In this document: one piece after another, positions 54,443 to 63,301 of the stretch | How the letters are laid out: every line of letters starts with the position of its first letter | Numbering within the stretch: position 1 is the first letter of the stretch | Assembly: GCF_000515215.1 (NCBI RefSeq) | Contig: NZ_KI911557.1 | Span: forward strand, 2,971,741-3,035,740 | Source: Methylomonas sp. 11b | Lineage (GTDB): Bacteria; Pseudomonadota; Gammaproteobacteria; Methylococcales; Methylomonadaceae | Length of the DNA stretch: 64,000 nt | Direction: 5' to 3' | Translations under genes and position numbers: made by a program | The notes under the pieces: model-generated | The model's database searches: none | Seen by the model: the letters and a program-made list of their open reading frames with translations, nothing else | Told to the model about the DNA's origin: nothing

Positions 54443-54469
54443 AGACGCAATCCCTGCGTCTCTAATTTT
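54441..54469 (+). terminator. Rho-independent terminator after the Uma2 gene
   Basis: AGAGACGCA (54441-54449) pairs with TGCGTCTCT (54455-54463) around ATCCC, and is followed by AATTTT. Its stem includes the last bases of the stop codon. Confidence 0.7.
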
Positions 54470-54485
54470 CCGATCTACTTAGAAC

Positions 54486-56015
54486 TTACGCCAACACTAC
54501 CGGAATTTTGCCGATTTTTGATTGCCATTCCTTCGGTGCGGTATTGTGAATCGACTCTCCACGACTATCCACCGCCACCGTCACCGGCATGTCTTCCACC
54601 ACAAATTCGTGAATCGCTTCCATACCCAGCTCGGGAAACGCCACGACACGCGCTTGTTTGATAGCTTTTGACACTAAATAAGCCGCGCCGCCAACCGCGA
54701 TCAAATACACGGCTTTGTGTTTGGCAATGGCCGTTATCGCTACTGGGCCGCGTTCGGATTTGCCTATCATGCCCAGCAAGCCGGTTTTTTCCAGCACCGT
54801 GTCGGTGAAGCTATCCATCCTGGTGGCTGTAGTCGGACCTGCCGGGCCAACCACTTCGTCACGCACCGCATCGACCGGGCCGACGTAATAAATGAATTTG
54901 TCTTTTAAATCGACGCCGTTCGGTAAGGGCTCGCCTTTGTTCAACAGATCGACGATGCGCTTGTGAGCGGCGTCGCGGCCGGTTAATAAGGTGCCGCTCA
55001 GCAGCAAGGTTTCGCCGGGTTTCCAGTCGGCAACGTCTTGCTTGGTCAGACCATCGATATTGACGCGGCGGGCGCTGCTGGCCGATTGGGTAATTTCCGG
55101 CCAGTCGCTTAGTTTCGGCGGCGTCAGCAGCGCTGGGCCGGTGCCGTCCAATACAAAATGCGCGTGGCGGGTGGCGGCGCAGTTGGGGATCATCGCCACC
55201 GGCTTATTGGCGGCGTGGGTCGGGTAGTCCAGGATTTTGACGTCCAGCACCGTGGTCAGGCCGCCCAGGCCTTGGGCGCCGATGCCCAGCGCGTTGACTT
55301 TGTCGTACAACTCCAGCCGCAATTCTTCTAGCGCATTGCTGGGGCCGCGCGCGATCAAATCCTGAATGTCGATTGAACCCATGCAAGCCTGTTTGGCCAA
55401 TATCATGGCTTTCTCGGCGGTGCCGCCTATGCCTATACCCAAAATGCCCGGCGGACACCAGCCGGCGCCCATGGTCGGCACGGTTTTTAACACCCAATCG
55501 ACGATATTGTCGGCCGGGTTCAACATCACAAATTTGGATTTGGCTTCCGAGCCGCCGCCTTTCGCCGCCACTTCCACGTCCACCTTGTCACCCGGCACCA
55601 ATTCCATATGCACCACCGCCGGAGTGTTGTCTTTGGTATTGATGCGCTTGCCGGCCGGATCGGACAGAATCGACGCGCGCAAGACGTTGTCCGGATGCAA
55701 ATAAGCCTGGCGCACACCTTCGTTAACCATCTCGGTCACGCTCAATGCCGCATCCCAGCGCACGTCCATGCCTATCTTCAAAAATACCGTAACGATACCG
55801 GTGTCCTGACAAATCGGCCGCCGGCCCTCGGCGCACATTCGGGAATTGATCAGGATTTGCGCCATCGCATCTTTCGCCGCCGGGCTTTCCTCCTTTTGGT
55901 AAGCCGCATACAGCGCGTCTATAAAATCTTTGGGATGGTAATAAGAGATAAACTGCAAAGCATCGGCGATGCTTTGAATAAATTCGGTTTGGCGGATGGT
56001 GGTCATGGTGGTCAT
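54486..56015 (-). CDS. fumA: Fumarate hydratase, class I (iron-sulfur, single chain)
   Basis: A 509-residue enzyme converting fumarate and malate in the TCA cycle. The alpha domain (residues 1-290) has the 4Fe-4S-binding Cys in RPICQDTGIV and ANKPVAMIPNCAATRHAHFVLDG, and QACMGSIDIQDL. The beta domain follows with LLSGTLLTGRDAAHKRI, YYVGPVDAVRDEVVGPAGPTTATRMDSFTD and ERGPVAITAIAKHKAVYLIAVGGAAYL. Two candidate starts (56015 and 56006) give almost the same N-terminus; neither has a strong ribosome-binding site. Confidence 0.93.
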   Translation of the reverse strand: MTTMTTIRQTEFIQSIADALQFISYYHPKDFIDALYAAYQKEESPAAKDAMAQILINSRMCAEGRRPICQDTGIVTVFLKIGMDVRWDAALSVTEMVNEGVRQAYLHPDNVLRASILSDPAGKRINTKDNTPAVVHMELVPGDKVDVEVAAKGGGSEAKSKFVMLNPADNIVDWVLKTVPTMGAGWCPPGILGIGIGGTAEKAMILAKQACMGSIDIQDLIARGPSNALEELRLELYDKVNALGIGAQGLGGLTTVLDVKILDYPTHAANKPVAMIPNCAATRHAHFVLDGTGPALLTPPKLSDWPEITQSASSARRVNIDGLTKQDVADWKPGETLLLSGTLLTGRDAAHKRIVDLLNKGEPLPNGVDLKDKFIYYVGPVDAVRDEVVGPAGPTTATRMDSFTDTVLEKTGLLGMIGKSERGPVAITAIAKHKAVYLIAVGGAAYLVSKAIKQARVVAFPELGMEAIHEFVVEDMPVTVAVDSRGESIHNTAPKEWQSKIGKIPVVLA

Positions 56016-56325
56016 CGGGCTATGAAGGAGAATGTTTGGAAATTTATCACGAACCGCTACCGCCCTGAATCAAAATCTGGTAGCCGAAACCAGTGCAAGC
56101 CATCGGCATAAAAATTAAAACGGCAAGTTGGATGTCAGGCGGCGTCATGCCCCCCAGCTATAGGCGCTAAGCTGCCGGAGTCGCTGATTTTCCGGTTAAA
56201 TCCTGGGCATTGCTGGCTAAGCGTGCGAGATTCATAATCGGCACAGCCCGACCATTCTCAAAAGAGACGAACACGGAAAAATGCGCGGACGGCGATATTA
56301 CTCATACTTTTACATAAGGACTTAG

Positions 56326-56351
56326 CCCCGATTAGCGGAGCGTAATCGGGG
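56326..56351. repeat. Palindromic element CCCCGATTA...TAATCGGGG
   Basis: A perfect 9-bp inverted repeat with an 8-base loop (GCGGAGCG). The arm sequence is a known type of dispersed intergenic hairpin in many proteobacterial genomes. Confidence 0.7.
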
Positions 56352-56454
56352 GAATGAGTTGAATCTTGCGTACGATTAAGCTTTGCTAACAGTATCTACG
56401 GGTAATCGTGAAATCGGGATGGTTTTGTTCCCGTATGCTGCGCCGAGCACCGGA

Positions 56455-56665
56455 GCTTTTGAACGGAACAGCCCGCTAGGGGCGCCGCAAGGATGCGGCG
56501 CGTTGACGAAGGGGCAGGAAGCCCCTTTCGGCAACCCCGTTCAAAAGCGAGGAGCGCAGGGAATAAGCGGCATCCGGGTGGCCTTTTCTTTGGATACTTT
56601 CTTTTGGCCACACAAAAGAAAGTATCTCGGCTGTCGGGCCGACAAATCGGCAGGATAGCCGATTT
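56455..56665. repeat. Multi-hairpin structured intergenic repeat
   Basis: A 12-bp outer stem, GCTTTTGAACGG (56455-56466) with CCGTTCAAAAGC (56537-56548), encloses two perfect 7-bp hairpins, GCGCCGC/GCGGCGC (56482-56501) and AAGGGGC/GCCCCTT (56509-56527). It is followed by a perfect 13-bp hairpin, ATACTTTCTTTTG/CAAAAGAAAGTAT (56594-56625), and by AAATCGGC/GCCGATTT (56644-56665). The whole has the form of a three-way-junction RNA or a composite REP element. The ATACTTTCTTTTG-CAAAAGAAAGTAT core recurs in other genomes from memory; copy number here is not known. Confidence 0.75.
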
Positions 56666-56827
56666 GCATGCGTCCGCACCCGAAGGGCGAAAAACAAGGA
56701 TGTTTTTCGTGAAACCGACATTAAAACCAGCCGTCGCGTTAGCGACACCAAAAATGAAAGCCTATTGACCGCGTGGGCACAAAAACCGTGCCCACCCTAG
56801 ACGACTTGTCCGGGGGGTTAGACGTGT

Positions 56828-57514
56828 TCATTTTTGTTTAAACTTACAAACCATACGTGGGATCAACGTTCTGTTTCCACGACGGTTTATAGGTGCCCCT
56901 AAAGGCCCTCGTAACTCAGCCACATATGCGGAGGCCGGATCTTTGTGCTCTTCTGTTGAAAACTGAAGCTCTCGCATCACAATGTAGTTCTTGGAGCCGT
57001 GCCTCCAAATCTGCATCTCGGTCGGAACGGCTTCCTGCTTATTCGTAAATATCACTGCGTTGCCCGGATTTAATTGCTGGATTATTCCTAATGATTTTCC
57101 GATAGTACGATTTGCTCTGAGTGAGCGAAACTCGTCTGGTGCCATAACGTAAAGCCAGTCCCACAAAGCTGAGCGGAGCATGCCGGTCTCTTTTATTACA
57201 ACGTCGCTCTGGCCGTCATTGTTTATATCAATAGACCTGAATTCGTATTTGTTTTCTCGTTGCTTTCCTTCGGAGTCAATTGAAGGATAAAAATCCTTGT
57301 CCCATTCAACTGAGCCGAAGGCTTCCCGCCACTGACCATTCCAAAATCTATACCTTGGAATGTTACTCAGGATTCTTGAGGCATCATTGCATAATGCTTT
57401 ACTGCTCATCCAGGACGATCTAATTTCAATTGGGTCATCTTTTAGGCCATTAGCAAACGTACTGAGACTCGAGCACACTAAAAGGACGATAGCAATTAGG
57501 TGGGGCATGCGCAT
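56828..57514 (-). CDS. Hypothetical secreted protein
   Basis: A 228-residue predicted secreted protein. The signal peptide (MRMPHLIAIVLLVCSSLSTFA) precedes a conserved-looking domain with a calcium-like loop DINNDGQSDVVI and an aromatic stretch LWDWLYVMAPDEF. No named family was recognised. Base use is somewhat AT-richer than neighbours, and it follows a repeat cluster, which suggests recent arrival, but this is weak. A second start at 57508 (MPHL) is possible. Confidence 0.7.
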   Translation of the reverse strand: MRMPHLIAIVLLVCSSLSTFANGLKDDPIEIRSSWMSSKALCNDASRILSNIPRYRFWNGQWREAFGSVEWDKDFYPSIDSEGKQRENKYEFRSIDINNDGQSDVVIKETGMLRSALWDWLYVMAPDEFRSLRANRTIGKSLGIIQQLNPGNAVIFTNKQEAVPTEMQIWRHGSKNYIVMRELQFSTEEHKDPASAYVAELRGPLGAPINRRGNRTLIPRMVCKFKQK

Positions 57515-57602
57515 GCGGGATCTAATAAGTCATCAAATAGTTTCTGTATATCACCCAAGTATGCGGAATGAACGACATGCCACCAATAACCGCCAGTAAA
57601 AC

Positions 57603-58124
57603 TCAACCCGCCCTCTCAATCATCCCCTCAGCCTGCTTGGCAAACGCCTTCAAATCGCCTTTCTTCACCGTGGCGCGCGGAATCACAATCGCCGCATCAA
57701 TATCCACATAGATGTAAACGTAGTCTTTATGCTTCTCTACCCGCAACATGTCTTTCCAGGGGGTTTTACTTTTGCCGCCGGGGGCGCGTTCTTGCAGAAA
57801 TTCCGGCTCGATGCTCAGCCAATGAATGCCGAATAAAGCCTTTTTTTCCGCTTCAGTGTATTTATCAAAAAACTGCCGGCGTAAATCCATCTTCATGATA
57901 AACGGCGAGGCAAACGACCAGGCCAGCGCCAGGATGGTGATGTAGGCTGTGGTGGTCATGTCCACGTAGTAAACGTAATAAAACAAGCCGATCGCCATCA
58001 TCACGCCGGGCGCGAAGATGCGGTTTTGGCGGATTTTTTTCTGCATTTCCGGATCTCTTTTCAGCCTTTCCTCATTAAAGTGGACCAGGTCTTCTTCGCG
58101 GAATTCGTATTCGATTTCTAACAT
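57603..58124 (-). CDS. YcxB family membrane protein
   Basis: A 173-residue protein. Two adjacent TM segments (FAPGVMMAIGLFYYVYYVDM and AYITILALAWSFASPFIM) lie between a polar N-terminus starting YEFREEDLVHFNEE and a C-terminal beta domain (LSIEPEFLQERAPGGKSKTPWKDMLRVEKHKDYVYIYVDIDAAIVIPRATVKKGDLKAFAKQ) typical of YcxB-like proteins. Function unknown. It is 25 bp downstream of the NDH-2 gene and may be cotranscribed with it. Confidence 0.82.
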   Translation of the reverse strand: MLEIEYEFREEDLVHFNEERLKRDPEMQKKIRQNRIFAPGVMMAIGLFYYVYYVDMTTTAYITILALAWSFASPFIMKMDLRRQFFDKYTEAEKKALFGIHWLSIEPEFLQERAPGGKSKTPWKDMLRVEKHKDYVYIYVDIDAAIVIPRATVKKGDLKAFAKQAEGMIERAG

Positions 58125-58149
58125 GTGTATCGCTCGGTGGAGTTGTGGG

Positions 58150-59451
58150 TTAGTGCATTTTCATTTTGGCGTGGGTACTACGCCGGAACAGATTGGATAA
58201 GGTCAGCATCGCGGTGCGGAAGTAGCCGTGGATCGCGACCTGGTGCATTTTGTACAAGGACAAATACACGCCATAGGCAATCAAACCGCCGACGCTGACC
58301 GTGCCCATCAAGCTACCCATCAAGCTGCCAACGGTGCTGAATTTACCCAGCGACACCAGCGAGCCGTAGTCGCGATAAACAAACTTCGCAGCCGGTTTGC
58401 CTTTCAGGCGATTGACGATGGTTTTGGCCACGGTTGAGGCCATTTGGTGAGCGGACTGGGCGCGTGGCGGCACGTTGCCGCCGTGGCCGACCCACTCACA
58501 AGCGGCGCAATCGCCGATGGCAAAAATGTCGGGGTCGCTGGTTTGCAAAGTCTGATCGACCACCAGTTGATTGATGTGGTTGGATTCCAAACCATCCAGG
58601 TTTTTCATCCAGTCCGGCGCCTTGATGCCGGCAGCCCAAACTTTTAAATCCGCATCGAAGACTTCGCCGTCGTAGGTATGCACTTCGGTTTCGGTGACTT
58701 CGGTGACCTTGCGGCCCAGTTTTAACTGGATGCCCAGCTTGATCAATTGCTCCTGGGTAGCTTGCGACAGCCGTGGCGGCAGGGCTGGCAACAATTTAGT
58801 CGCGGCTTCAATGATGGTGATGTTGACGTCTATCGAACCTTCCAGGCCGTAGGTTGCCAGCAATTTGGTGACTTCGTGCAACTCGGCGGACAATTCCACA
58901 CCCGTCGCCCCGGCGCCGATGATGACTATCGACAGCGGCTTGTCGCGCTGCCGGCTTTGGTTGGCGTAGGACTGAATGTAATAGGTTTCCACCAGCTGTT
59001 TTTGGAAGCGGAAGGCTTCCTTGGTGGTATCGATAAACCGGCAATATTTATCCACGCCCTTGATGCCAAAAGTGTTGCTGACGCTGCCGACCGCCATCAC
59101 CAAGGTGTCGTATTTGAAGCGGCGTTGCGGAATGATCTCTTCGCCTTTCTTGCTGGTAATCGCGCTGACGATGACTTCCTTATTGGCTCTATCCAAACCT
59201 TCCATTTTGCCGAACAGGAAACGGAAGTGGTTACTGTGCGCCTGCGCCAGATATTCGATTTCCTCAGCCTCGGCCAGCGTGCCGGACGCCACTTCGTGCA
59301 GCAAGGGTTTCCAGATGTGGGTGGAGGCGGCATCCAGCAAGGTGATTTCCGCTTTTCCGGCTTTGCCGAGTTTATGCCCCAATTCCGTGGCCAATTCCAG
59401 CCCCGCCGCTCCGCCGCCGACGATCAAGATTTTAGGTAATGCATTCGCCAT
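58150..59451 (-). CDS. ndh: Type II NADH:quinone oxidoreductase (NDH-2)
   Basis: A 433-residue FAD enzyme that oxidises NADH to quinone without pumping protons. The two Rossmann motifs are IVGGGAAGLELATELG (FAD) and IVIIGAGATGVELSAEL (NADH). Also present are AVGSVSNTFGIKGV, the quinone-site region IFAIGDCAACEWVGHGGNVPPRAQSAHQMA, and a C-terminal amphipathic membrane anchor (VGGLIAYGVYLSLYKMHQVAIHGYFRTAMLTLSNLFRR). Cofactor and quinone specificity cannot be read from the sequence. Confidence 0.92.
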   Translation of the reverse strand: MANALPKILIVGGGAAGLELATELGHKLGKAGKAEITLLDAASTHIWKPLLHEVASGTLAEAEEIEYLAQAHSNHFRFLFGKMEGLDRANKEVIVSAITSKKGEEIIPQRRFKYDTLVMAVGSVSNTFGIKGVDKYCRFIDTTKEAFRFQKQLVETYYIQSYANQSRQRDKPLSIVIIGAGATGVELSAELHEVTKLLATYGLEGSIDVNITIIEAATKLLPALPPRLSQATQEQLIKLGIQLKLGRKVTEVTETEVHTYDGEVFDADLKVWAAGIKAPDWMKNLDGLESNHINQLVVDQTLQTSDPDIFAIGDCAACEWVGHGGNVPPRAQSAHQMASTVAKTIVNRLKGKPAAKFVYRDYGSLVSLGKFSTVGSLMGSLMGTVSVGGLIAYGVYLSLYKMHQVAIHGYFRTAMLTLSNLFRRSTHAKMKMH

Positions 59452-59723
59452 GTATCTTTCCCCTCAAGTGCTGTTTGCCGCGTCGGCAAACAAAAAAATC
59501 GCTATCCCGGCCTTAGTTGTCTATTTCCTGATGCCGGCATTATAACCAAACCTGTCCGGGCCGGCCGATTTTGACGGGATGGACTCGTGTCGACTGTGGT
59601 CTGCTAGCATGAAGCCTGGAAAGGTGCGGGCAAAGCGAACGGATTTTAACGAGAGCTTCAAATTATGCTTAGATATTGTCTGCGCTTAGGCGCCAAATAA
59701 AGTGTGCCCAGTGGAGTTATCGA

Positions 59724-60224
59724 ATGCCGCGAAACCAACTAGTCCAGATGCTTGCCAATCCAGGCCTTTTGCCGGCTTTACTTGGGCTACTGGCGGGCTG
59801 CGCATCAGAGCCGCCGCGGTCTCCGGGGCCTGCCCAACTGCCGACCTATCAAAGCAACGCTGCCTACAACAAGCCTTACACCGTCAAAGGCGTCACTTAT
59901 TATCCGCTGGCATCGGCGAATGGTTATCGGGAGACCGGCCTGGCTTCCTGGTATGGCGCGGAATCGGGCAATCGCACCGCCGACGGCAGTCGCTTTGATC
60001 CGCAAGGCTTTTCGGCGGCGCATAGAACCTTGCCTATACCGACGAAAGTTCGGGTTACCAACTTGCGCAATGGCCGCTTTGTCGATGTGCTGATTAATGA
60101 CAGAGGCCCGTTCAGCCCGAATCGATTGATCGATTTATCACAAGGCGCGGCCAGGCAAATCGGCGTCAGCGGTTTGACGGAGGTAGAGGTAAGTTATCTA
60201 GCAGTGCCGTCCGGTGGCGAATGA
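59724..60224 (+). CDS. rlpA: RlpA-like septal lytic transglycosylase (lipoprotein)
   Basis: A 166-residue lipoprotein. The lipobox is LLAGC at about residues 22-26. The mature part has a double-psi beta-barrel: GLASWYGAESGNRTADGSRFDPQGFSAAHRTLPIPTKVRVTNLRNGRFVDVLINDRGPF, with the catalytic Asp in NDRGPF and His in SAAHRTLP. The C-terminal SPOR domain of full RlpA is absent, so this is the short form. The ATG at 59724 has GTGGAG eight bases upstream; an upstream TTG at 59676 is less likely. Confidence 0.88.
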   Translation: MPRNQLVQMLANPGLLPALLGLLAGCASEPPRSPGPAQLPTYQSNAAYNKPYTVKGVTYYPLASANGYRETGLASWYGAESGNRTADGSRFDPQGFSAAHRTLPIPTKVRVTNLRNGRFVDVLINDRGPFSPNRLIDLSQGAARQIGVSGLTEVEVSYLAVPSGGE

Positions 60225-60334
60225 GGGCAGGCGGCGGAGAGGGTTTTGGCTGGTGCAGTTGCGCGATCCCGCCTGGTCGAAAGCATTAGCCAGCCAGAAA
60301 CCGCAACCCGCAACTATCAACCCGGCCCTTAAAT

Positions 60335-61279
60335 TTAGCGGTGCAGCACGATCAGATAATCGCCAAACCGCGTGGAACGCAGTTGCAGTGAGGTTTCCAA
60401 GGCCGCCAGCACCGATAGGGCTTGGTCGGTACGAAACACACCATTGACGCGGCGTTGGGCCAGTTCAGCATCGTTGATAAGCAAAAATCCGCGATGATAG
60501 CGATTCAGCTCGGCAAGCACTTCGCCCAAAGGCCGGTTCTCGAACACCAGTTTGCCGCGCTGCCAGGCGGTAACGGCCTGGCTATCGATGTTTTGCAAAT
60601 TGCCCAATCCGGATTCGGCGCTGTAGCTTATTTGCTGGCCCTCGGCGACAACGGTGTGCAGTGCTTTGCCGTCGGCTTGTTCCAAATCTACCGCCACACT
60701 GTGTTGGGTGACGCTGACTTCCGTTTTGCCGTCACGCAGCCGCACATTAAACGCCGTACCCAACGCGGTGACATTGCCATGCTGGGTATTTACCCGAAAC
60801 GGCCTGGCTTTGTCGGGGCTGACTTCAAACCAGGCTTCGCCTTGTAGCAGCGTCAATTGCCGCTGTACGCCGTCAATATTTACATCCAAGGCACTATTGC
60901 TGTTTAAATGTAGCGTCGAACCATCGCTAAGATGTACGTCACGCCTCTCGCCGAAACCGGTATGAAAATCGGCGCGCAATATCGTCCACAAAGGATTAAA
61001 CATCCACAAGGCCAGGCAGCCGCCCGCCAATGCAGGCAGCGCCCACTGCCATCGCCAAAAAGCCGGCTTGGGTTTGCTTGTGGCCGGAATCGTCATTCTC
61101 GATGCGATAGCATCCAGCGTTCCCCATAATTCGCGTAACTGATCGTAAGCCTGACGATGCAAGGGATCGGCGGCCAACCAGCGGGTAAATTCGGCGTGTT
61201 CATTAGGGCTAAGCTTGCTGCTATCCAGCCTGACCCACCAGGCGCGGGCAGCCGCTTTAATCTCGGCAGAAATTTTCAT
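60335..61279 (-). CDS. FecR family anti-sigma/sensor protein
   Basis: A 314-residue protein. The N-terminal DUF4880 domain (AAARAWWVRLDSSKLSPNEHAEFTRWLAADPLHRQAYDQL) binds the sigma factor. One TM (WALPALAGGCLALWMF) follows at about residue 78, then the periplasmic FecR domain (TGFGERRDVHLSDGSTLHLNSNSALDVNI) and a C-terminal STN-like domain. It senses a TonB receptor signal and controls FecI. It is encoded downstream of fecI on the same strand, with no receptor gene next to it. Confidence 0.9.
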   Translation of the reverse strand: MKISAEIKAAARAWWVRLDSSKLSPNEHAEFTRWLAADPLHRQAYDQLRELWGTLDAIASRMTIPATSKPKPAFWRWQWALPALAGGCLALWMFNPLWTILRADFHTGFGERRDVHLSDGSTLHLNSNSALDVNIDGVQRQLTLLQGEAWFEVSPDKARPFRVNTQHGNVTALGTAFNVRLRDGKTEVSVTQHSVAVDLEQADGKALHTVVAEGQQISYSAESGLGNLQNIDSQAVTAWQRGKLVFENRPLGEVLAELNRYHRGFLLINDAELAQRRVNGVFRTDQALSVLAALETSLQLRSTRFGDYLIVLHR

Positions 61280-61430
61280 TGCCTATGTCCGTTTAGAGCC
61301 GGCATGCGGCAATGCATCCTGCTGCTTAGCGGTGAGCGATAAAGGCTGAAAATTTTCATCGGGCGCGATTCAGGGTTTGGTGGCTTGCCATTATAGGACG
61401 CATAACCCTGTGAAAACAGGAGCGAATCGG

Positions 61431-61937
61431 CTAAAGATCGTCTAGCTCTTGCAAGGCGGCTAAAGCATTGCGCAGATGTTTTTCCACCATATTGCGGGAT
61501 ATGCCCAAGCGTTGGGCGATTTCCGCATGACTGAGTTCTTCGAACTTGCGCAGCACGAAAACCGTCCGGCATTTCGCGGGGAGTCTATCTATCGCCGCGA
61601 CCAAGCGGTCCAAGCGCTCGCGCGCCAGACTGATTTGCTCCGGATCGATGCCGTCGCTAACCTGCAAGGCCGCGTCGCCAGTATCATCATGGTCTACATG
61701 CTGATTGCGAGTATTGCGGCGGCGTTCGTAATCGGTAGCCAGATTAGCGGCGATGCGATGCAGCAAGGCGCGCGGGTTATCGGCTTGCTGCCATAAATTG
61801 CCGGCAAACATACGCTGATAGGTTTCCTGCACGATGTCGGCGGCGGTATCGAGACAACCACAGCGTCTAAACATCACCCGGCGTAATTCCTCGTCGTAAG
61901 CCTCAATCAGGCGGGAGATGTGGAGAGCGTTGCTCAT
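61431..61937 (-). CDS. FecI-type ECF sigma factor
   Basis: A 168-residue sigma factor of the iron-starvation ECF group. Sigma-2 (YDEELRRVMFRRCGCLDTAADIVQETYQRMFA) and sigma-4 (LPAKCRTVFVLRKFEELSHAEIAQRLGISRNMVEKHLRNALA) regions are complete. It directs RNA polymerase to a receptor promoter in response to FecR. It precedes fecR by about 150 bp. Confidence 0.92.
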   Translation of the reverse strand: MSNALHISRLIEAYDEELRRVMFRRCGCLDTAADIVQETYQRMFAGNLWQQADNPRALLHRIAANLATDYERRRNTRNQHVDHDDTGDAALQVSDGIDPEQISLARERLDRLVAAIDRLPAKCRTVFVLRKFEELSHAEIAQRLGISRNMVEKHLRNALAALQELDDL

Positions 61938-62469
61938 GGTTAGGATCTGCGAATTTTGGTGTCGTTAATTGGGCGAACTACCAAGATTCATGCCAGAGCA
62001 CTAAATTAGCGGTATTTAGGGCATTTCGCAGCAAATTGACCAGTATTACCGGAGCAGCGCACTTCAAACAATGCGGGATATGGCCTATTCAGAAAAGTTA
62101 TTTAACATAGTTAATTTGAATCGGGCGCAGTTGAAGCCGATAGATGATTAACCCAGCCCCATTTATCATTGCTATTCCGTTCGGGATGATCTCGTCGAAG
62201 CCCTGACGGGTGTGCCCATCGACAGGCTCTGTAACCGGCGGCGGTATTTAAGGGCGGGGTTAATAACGCTAGAATCAGCAACAACAACGCGACGATTCCC
62301 GCATTTAATATGCTGTAATCCCAAGACCTCCACCACTGTAGCGATACCCTTACATCCCTTTACCCGATCCAAGTCAAGCCAGGTTGCGACCGTGTCGGAA
62401 ATAAGACAAAAACCTGCACGGGAATATAGCTTTTAGAGCTAACTGTCTGACAGGCAACTAAGTTATGGT

Positions 62470-62494
62470 GTTATCCACAAAAGCTGTGGATAAC
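62470..62494. promoter_or_regulatory. Inverted pair of perfect DnaA boxes
   Basis: TTATCCACA (62471-62479) on the plus strand and TGTGGATAA (62485-62493), its inverse, both match the DnaA-box consensus exactly, with a 5-base spacer AAAGC. They form a 10-bp palindrome, GTTATCCACA/TGTGGATAAC. A further GGGGATAA lies about six bases later. The function (DnaA titration, origin, or regulatory site) is inferred. Confidence 0.6.
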
Positions 62495-63162
62495 CTTGGG
62501 GATAAAAAGTTTTTTCACGCTCTAAATGCCTAATTTTTGGGGCCTTTGCTTAGATTGACTCAAATTTAGACAACAGTTTATACAATTTAAAATCAATAAC
62601 TTACATGCAATATGCGGACATTAGAGCCTACGGCCAGGCATTCTTTGGCTGCCGACAGTGTCAAGTAGTTTTTTGTGCATAATTAAAATTAATCCCTTGC
62701 ATTTTTGCCTAAATAATCTATCCGTTTTCCACCTGAAACCATTCTAAAACTGCCAGGGTATATTCACGCTATTGTCATTAAATACCCACTAATTGCCGTA
62801 TCGCACACTGGCTGTTTATTCGATGGCTTGACCAACGTTAATATCGCCAACAAATCGTGGATGGCTGGTTGATTTGGCGAACCTTTATCGGCCGCAAAGG
62901 AAATTACTAGGACAACTCCTCAACTTAAGGTTTTTTCGTAACGTGCAACACTTGCAGCCCAGCTACGAAAAACTCAATACTCAAGAAAGGAGCTGTCAGC
63001 ATCGACATGGCCGGACCAAGCCCATACCCGCTAAGACCGAAGTGCGCAAATGGCTGATTGTTATGAGAGTTGACGGACATTTGCCTGTAAAAACTAACGT
63101 TGGCAAGCCGCGTTTTTATTAACTTCAGTTCGGCATAGCGACCAAGATTGCTCATACATTGC

Positions 63163-63197
63163 AAAAAAAACCGGTAGTCAAAACAATTGACTACCGG
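63163..63197 (-). terminator. Rho-independent terminator, downstream of guaA
   Basis: On the minus strand CCGGTAGTCAA (63197-63187) pairs with TTGACTACCGG (63181-63171) around a 5-base loop and is followed by eight T. It lies about 105 bp past the guaA stop. Confidence 0.88.
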
Positions 63198-63301
63198 CTT
63201 GGGAGAAACAATGAATAAGCTATTGCACGGAGCAAATTTTCACACTCCGCGATTGCAATGACCGGAAGACATTTTCAAAGTTCCATTTTAATTTGAAGCG
63301 G

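Larger units (their letters stand above)
56016..56827. other. Intergenic stretch holding a structured repeat cluster
   Basis: 812 bases with no supported gene. From 56326 it holds a 9-bp palindrome (CCCCGATTA/TAATCGGGG, 56326-56351), and from 56455 to 56665 a set of nested hairpins described as a separate repeat. Overlapping open frames on both strands (up to 91 codons) follow the hairpin arms and are not considered genes. The ends (56016-56300 and 56700-56827) show nothing recognisable. Confidence 0.6.
61938..63301. other. Large intergenic region with an inverted DnaA-box pair
   Basis: 1364 bases with no convincing gene. It holds a 10-bp inverted pair of DnaA boxes (62470-62494), an AT-rich part (about 62500-62830) and a guaA terminator (63163-63197). 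Short open frames at 62172-62372 (minus) and 62874-63122 (plus) are not supported by a ribosome-binding site or a recognised domain. A GACAGGCTCTG fragment at about 62212 resembles the dispersed GACAGGCTCAC repeat. Confidence 0.5.

Noticed and set aside
56383..56768. Two overlapping 91-codon plus-strand frames and minus-strand frames in the repeat region.
   Set aside because: They run through the hairpin arms of a structured repeat and have no domain or ribosome-binding site.
58747..59439. A 230-codon plus-strand frame antisense to the NDH-2 gene.
   Set aside because: The NDH-2 protein on the other strand is complete with both Rossmann motifs. The frame has no ribosome-binding site and a Gln/Gly-rich shadow composition.
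62172..62372. A 66-codon minus-strand frame (MDRVKGCKGIATVVEV) in the same gap, considered as a transposase remnant.
   Set aside because: No transposase motif or inverted repeat flanks it; kept only as an unassigned part of the gap.
62874..63122. An 82-codon plus-strand frame in the 1.36-kb gap.
   Set aside because: It has no ribosome-binding site, no recognised domain and a random-looking composition.
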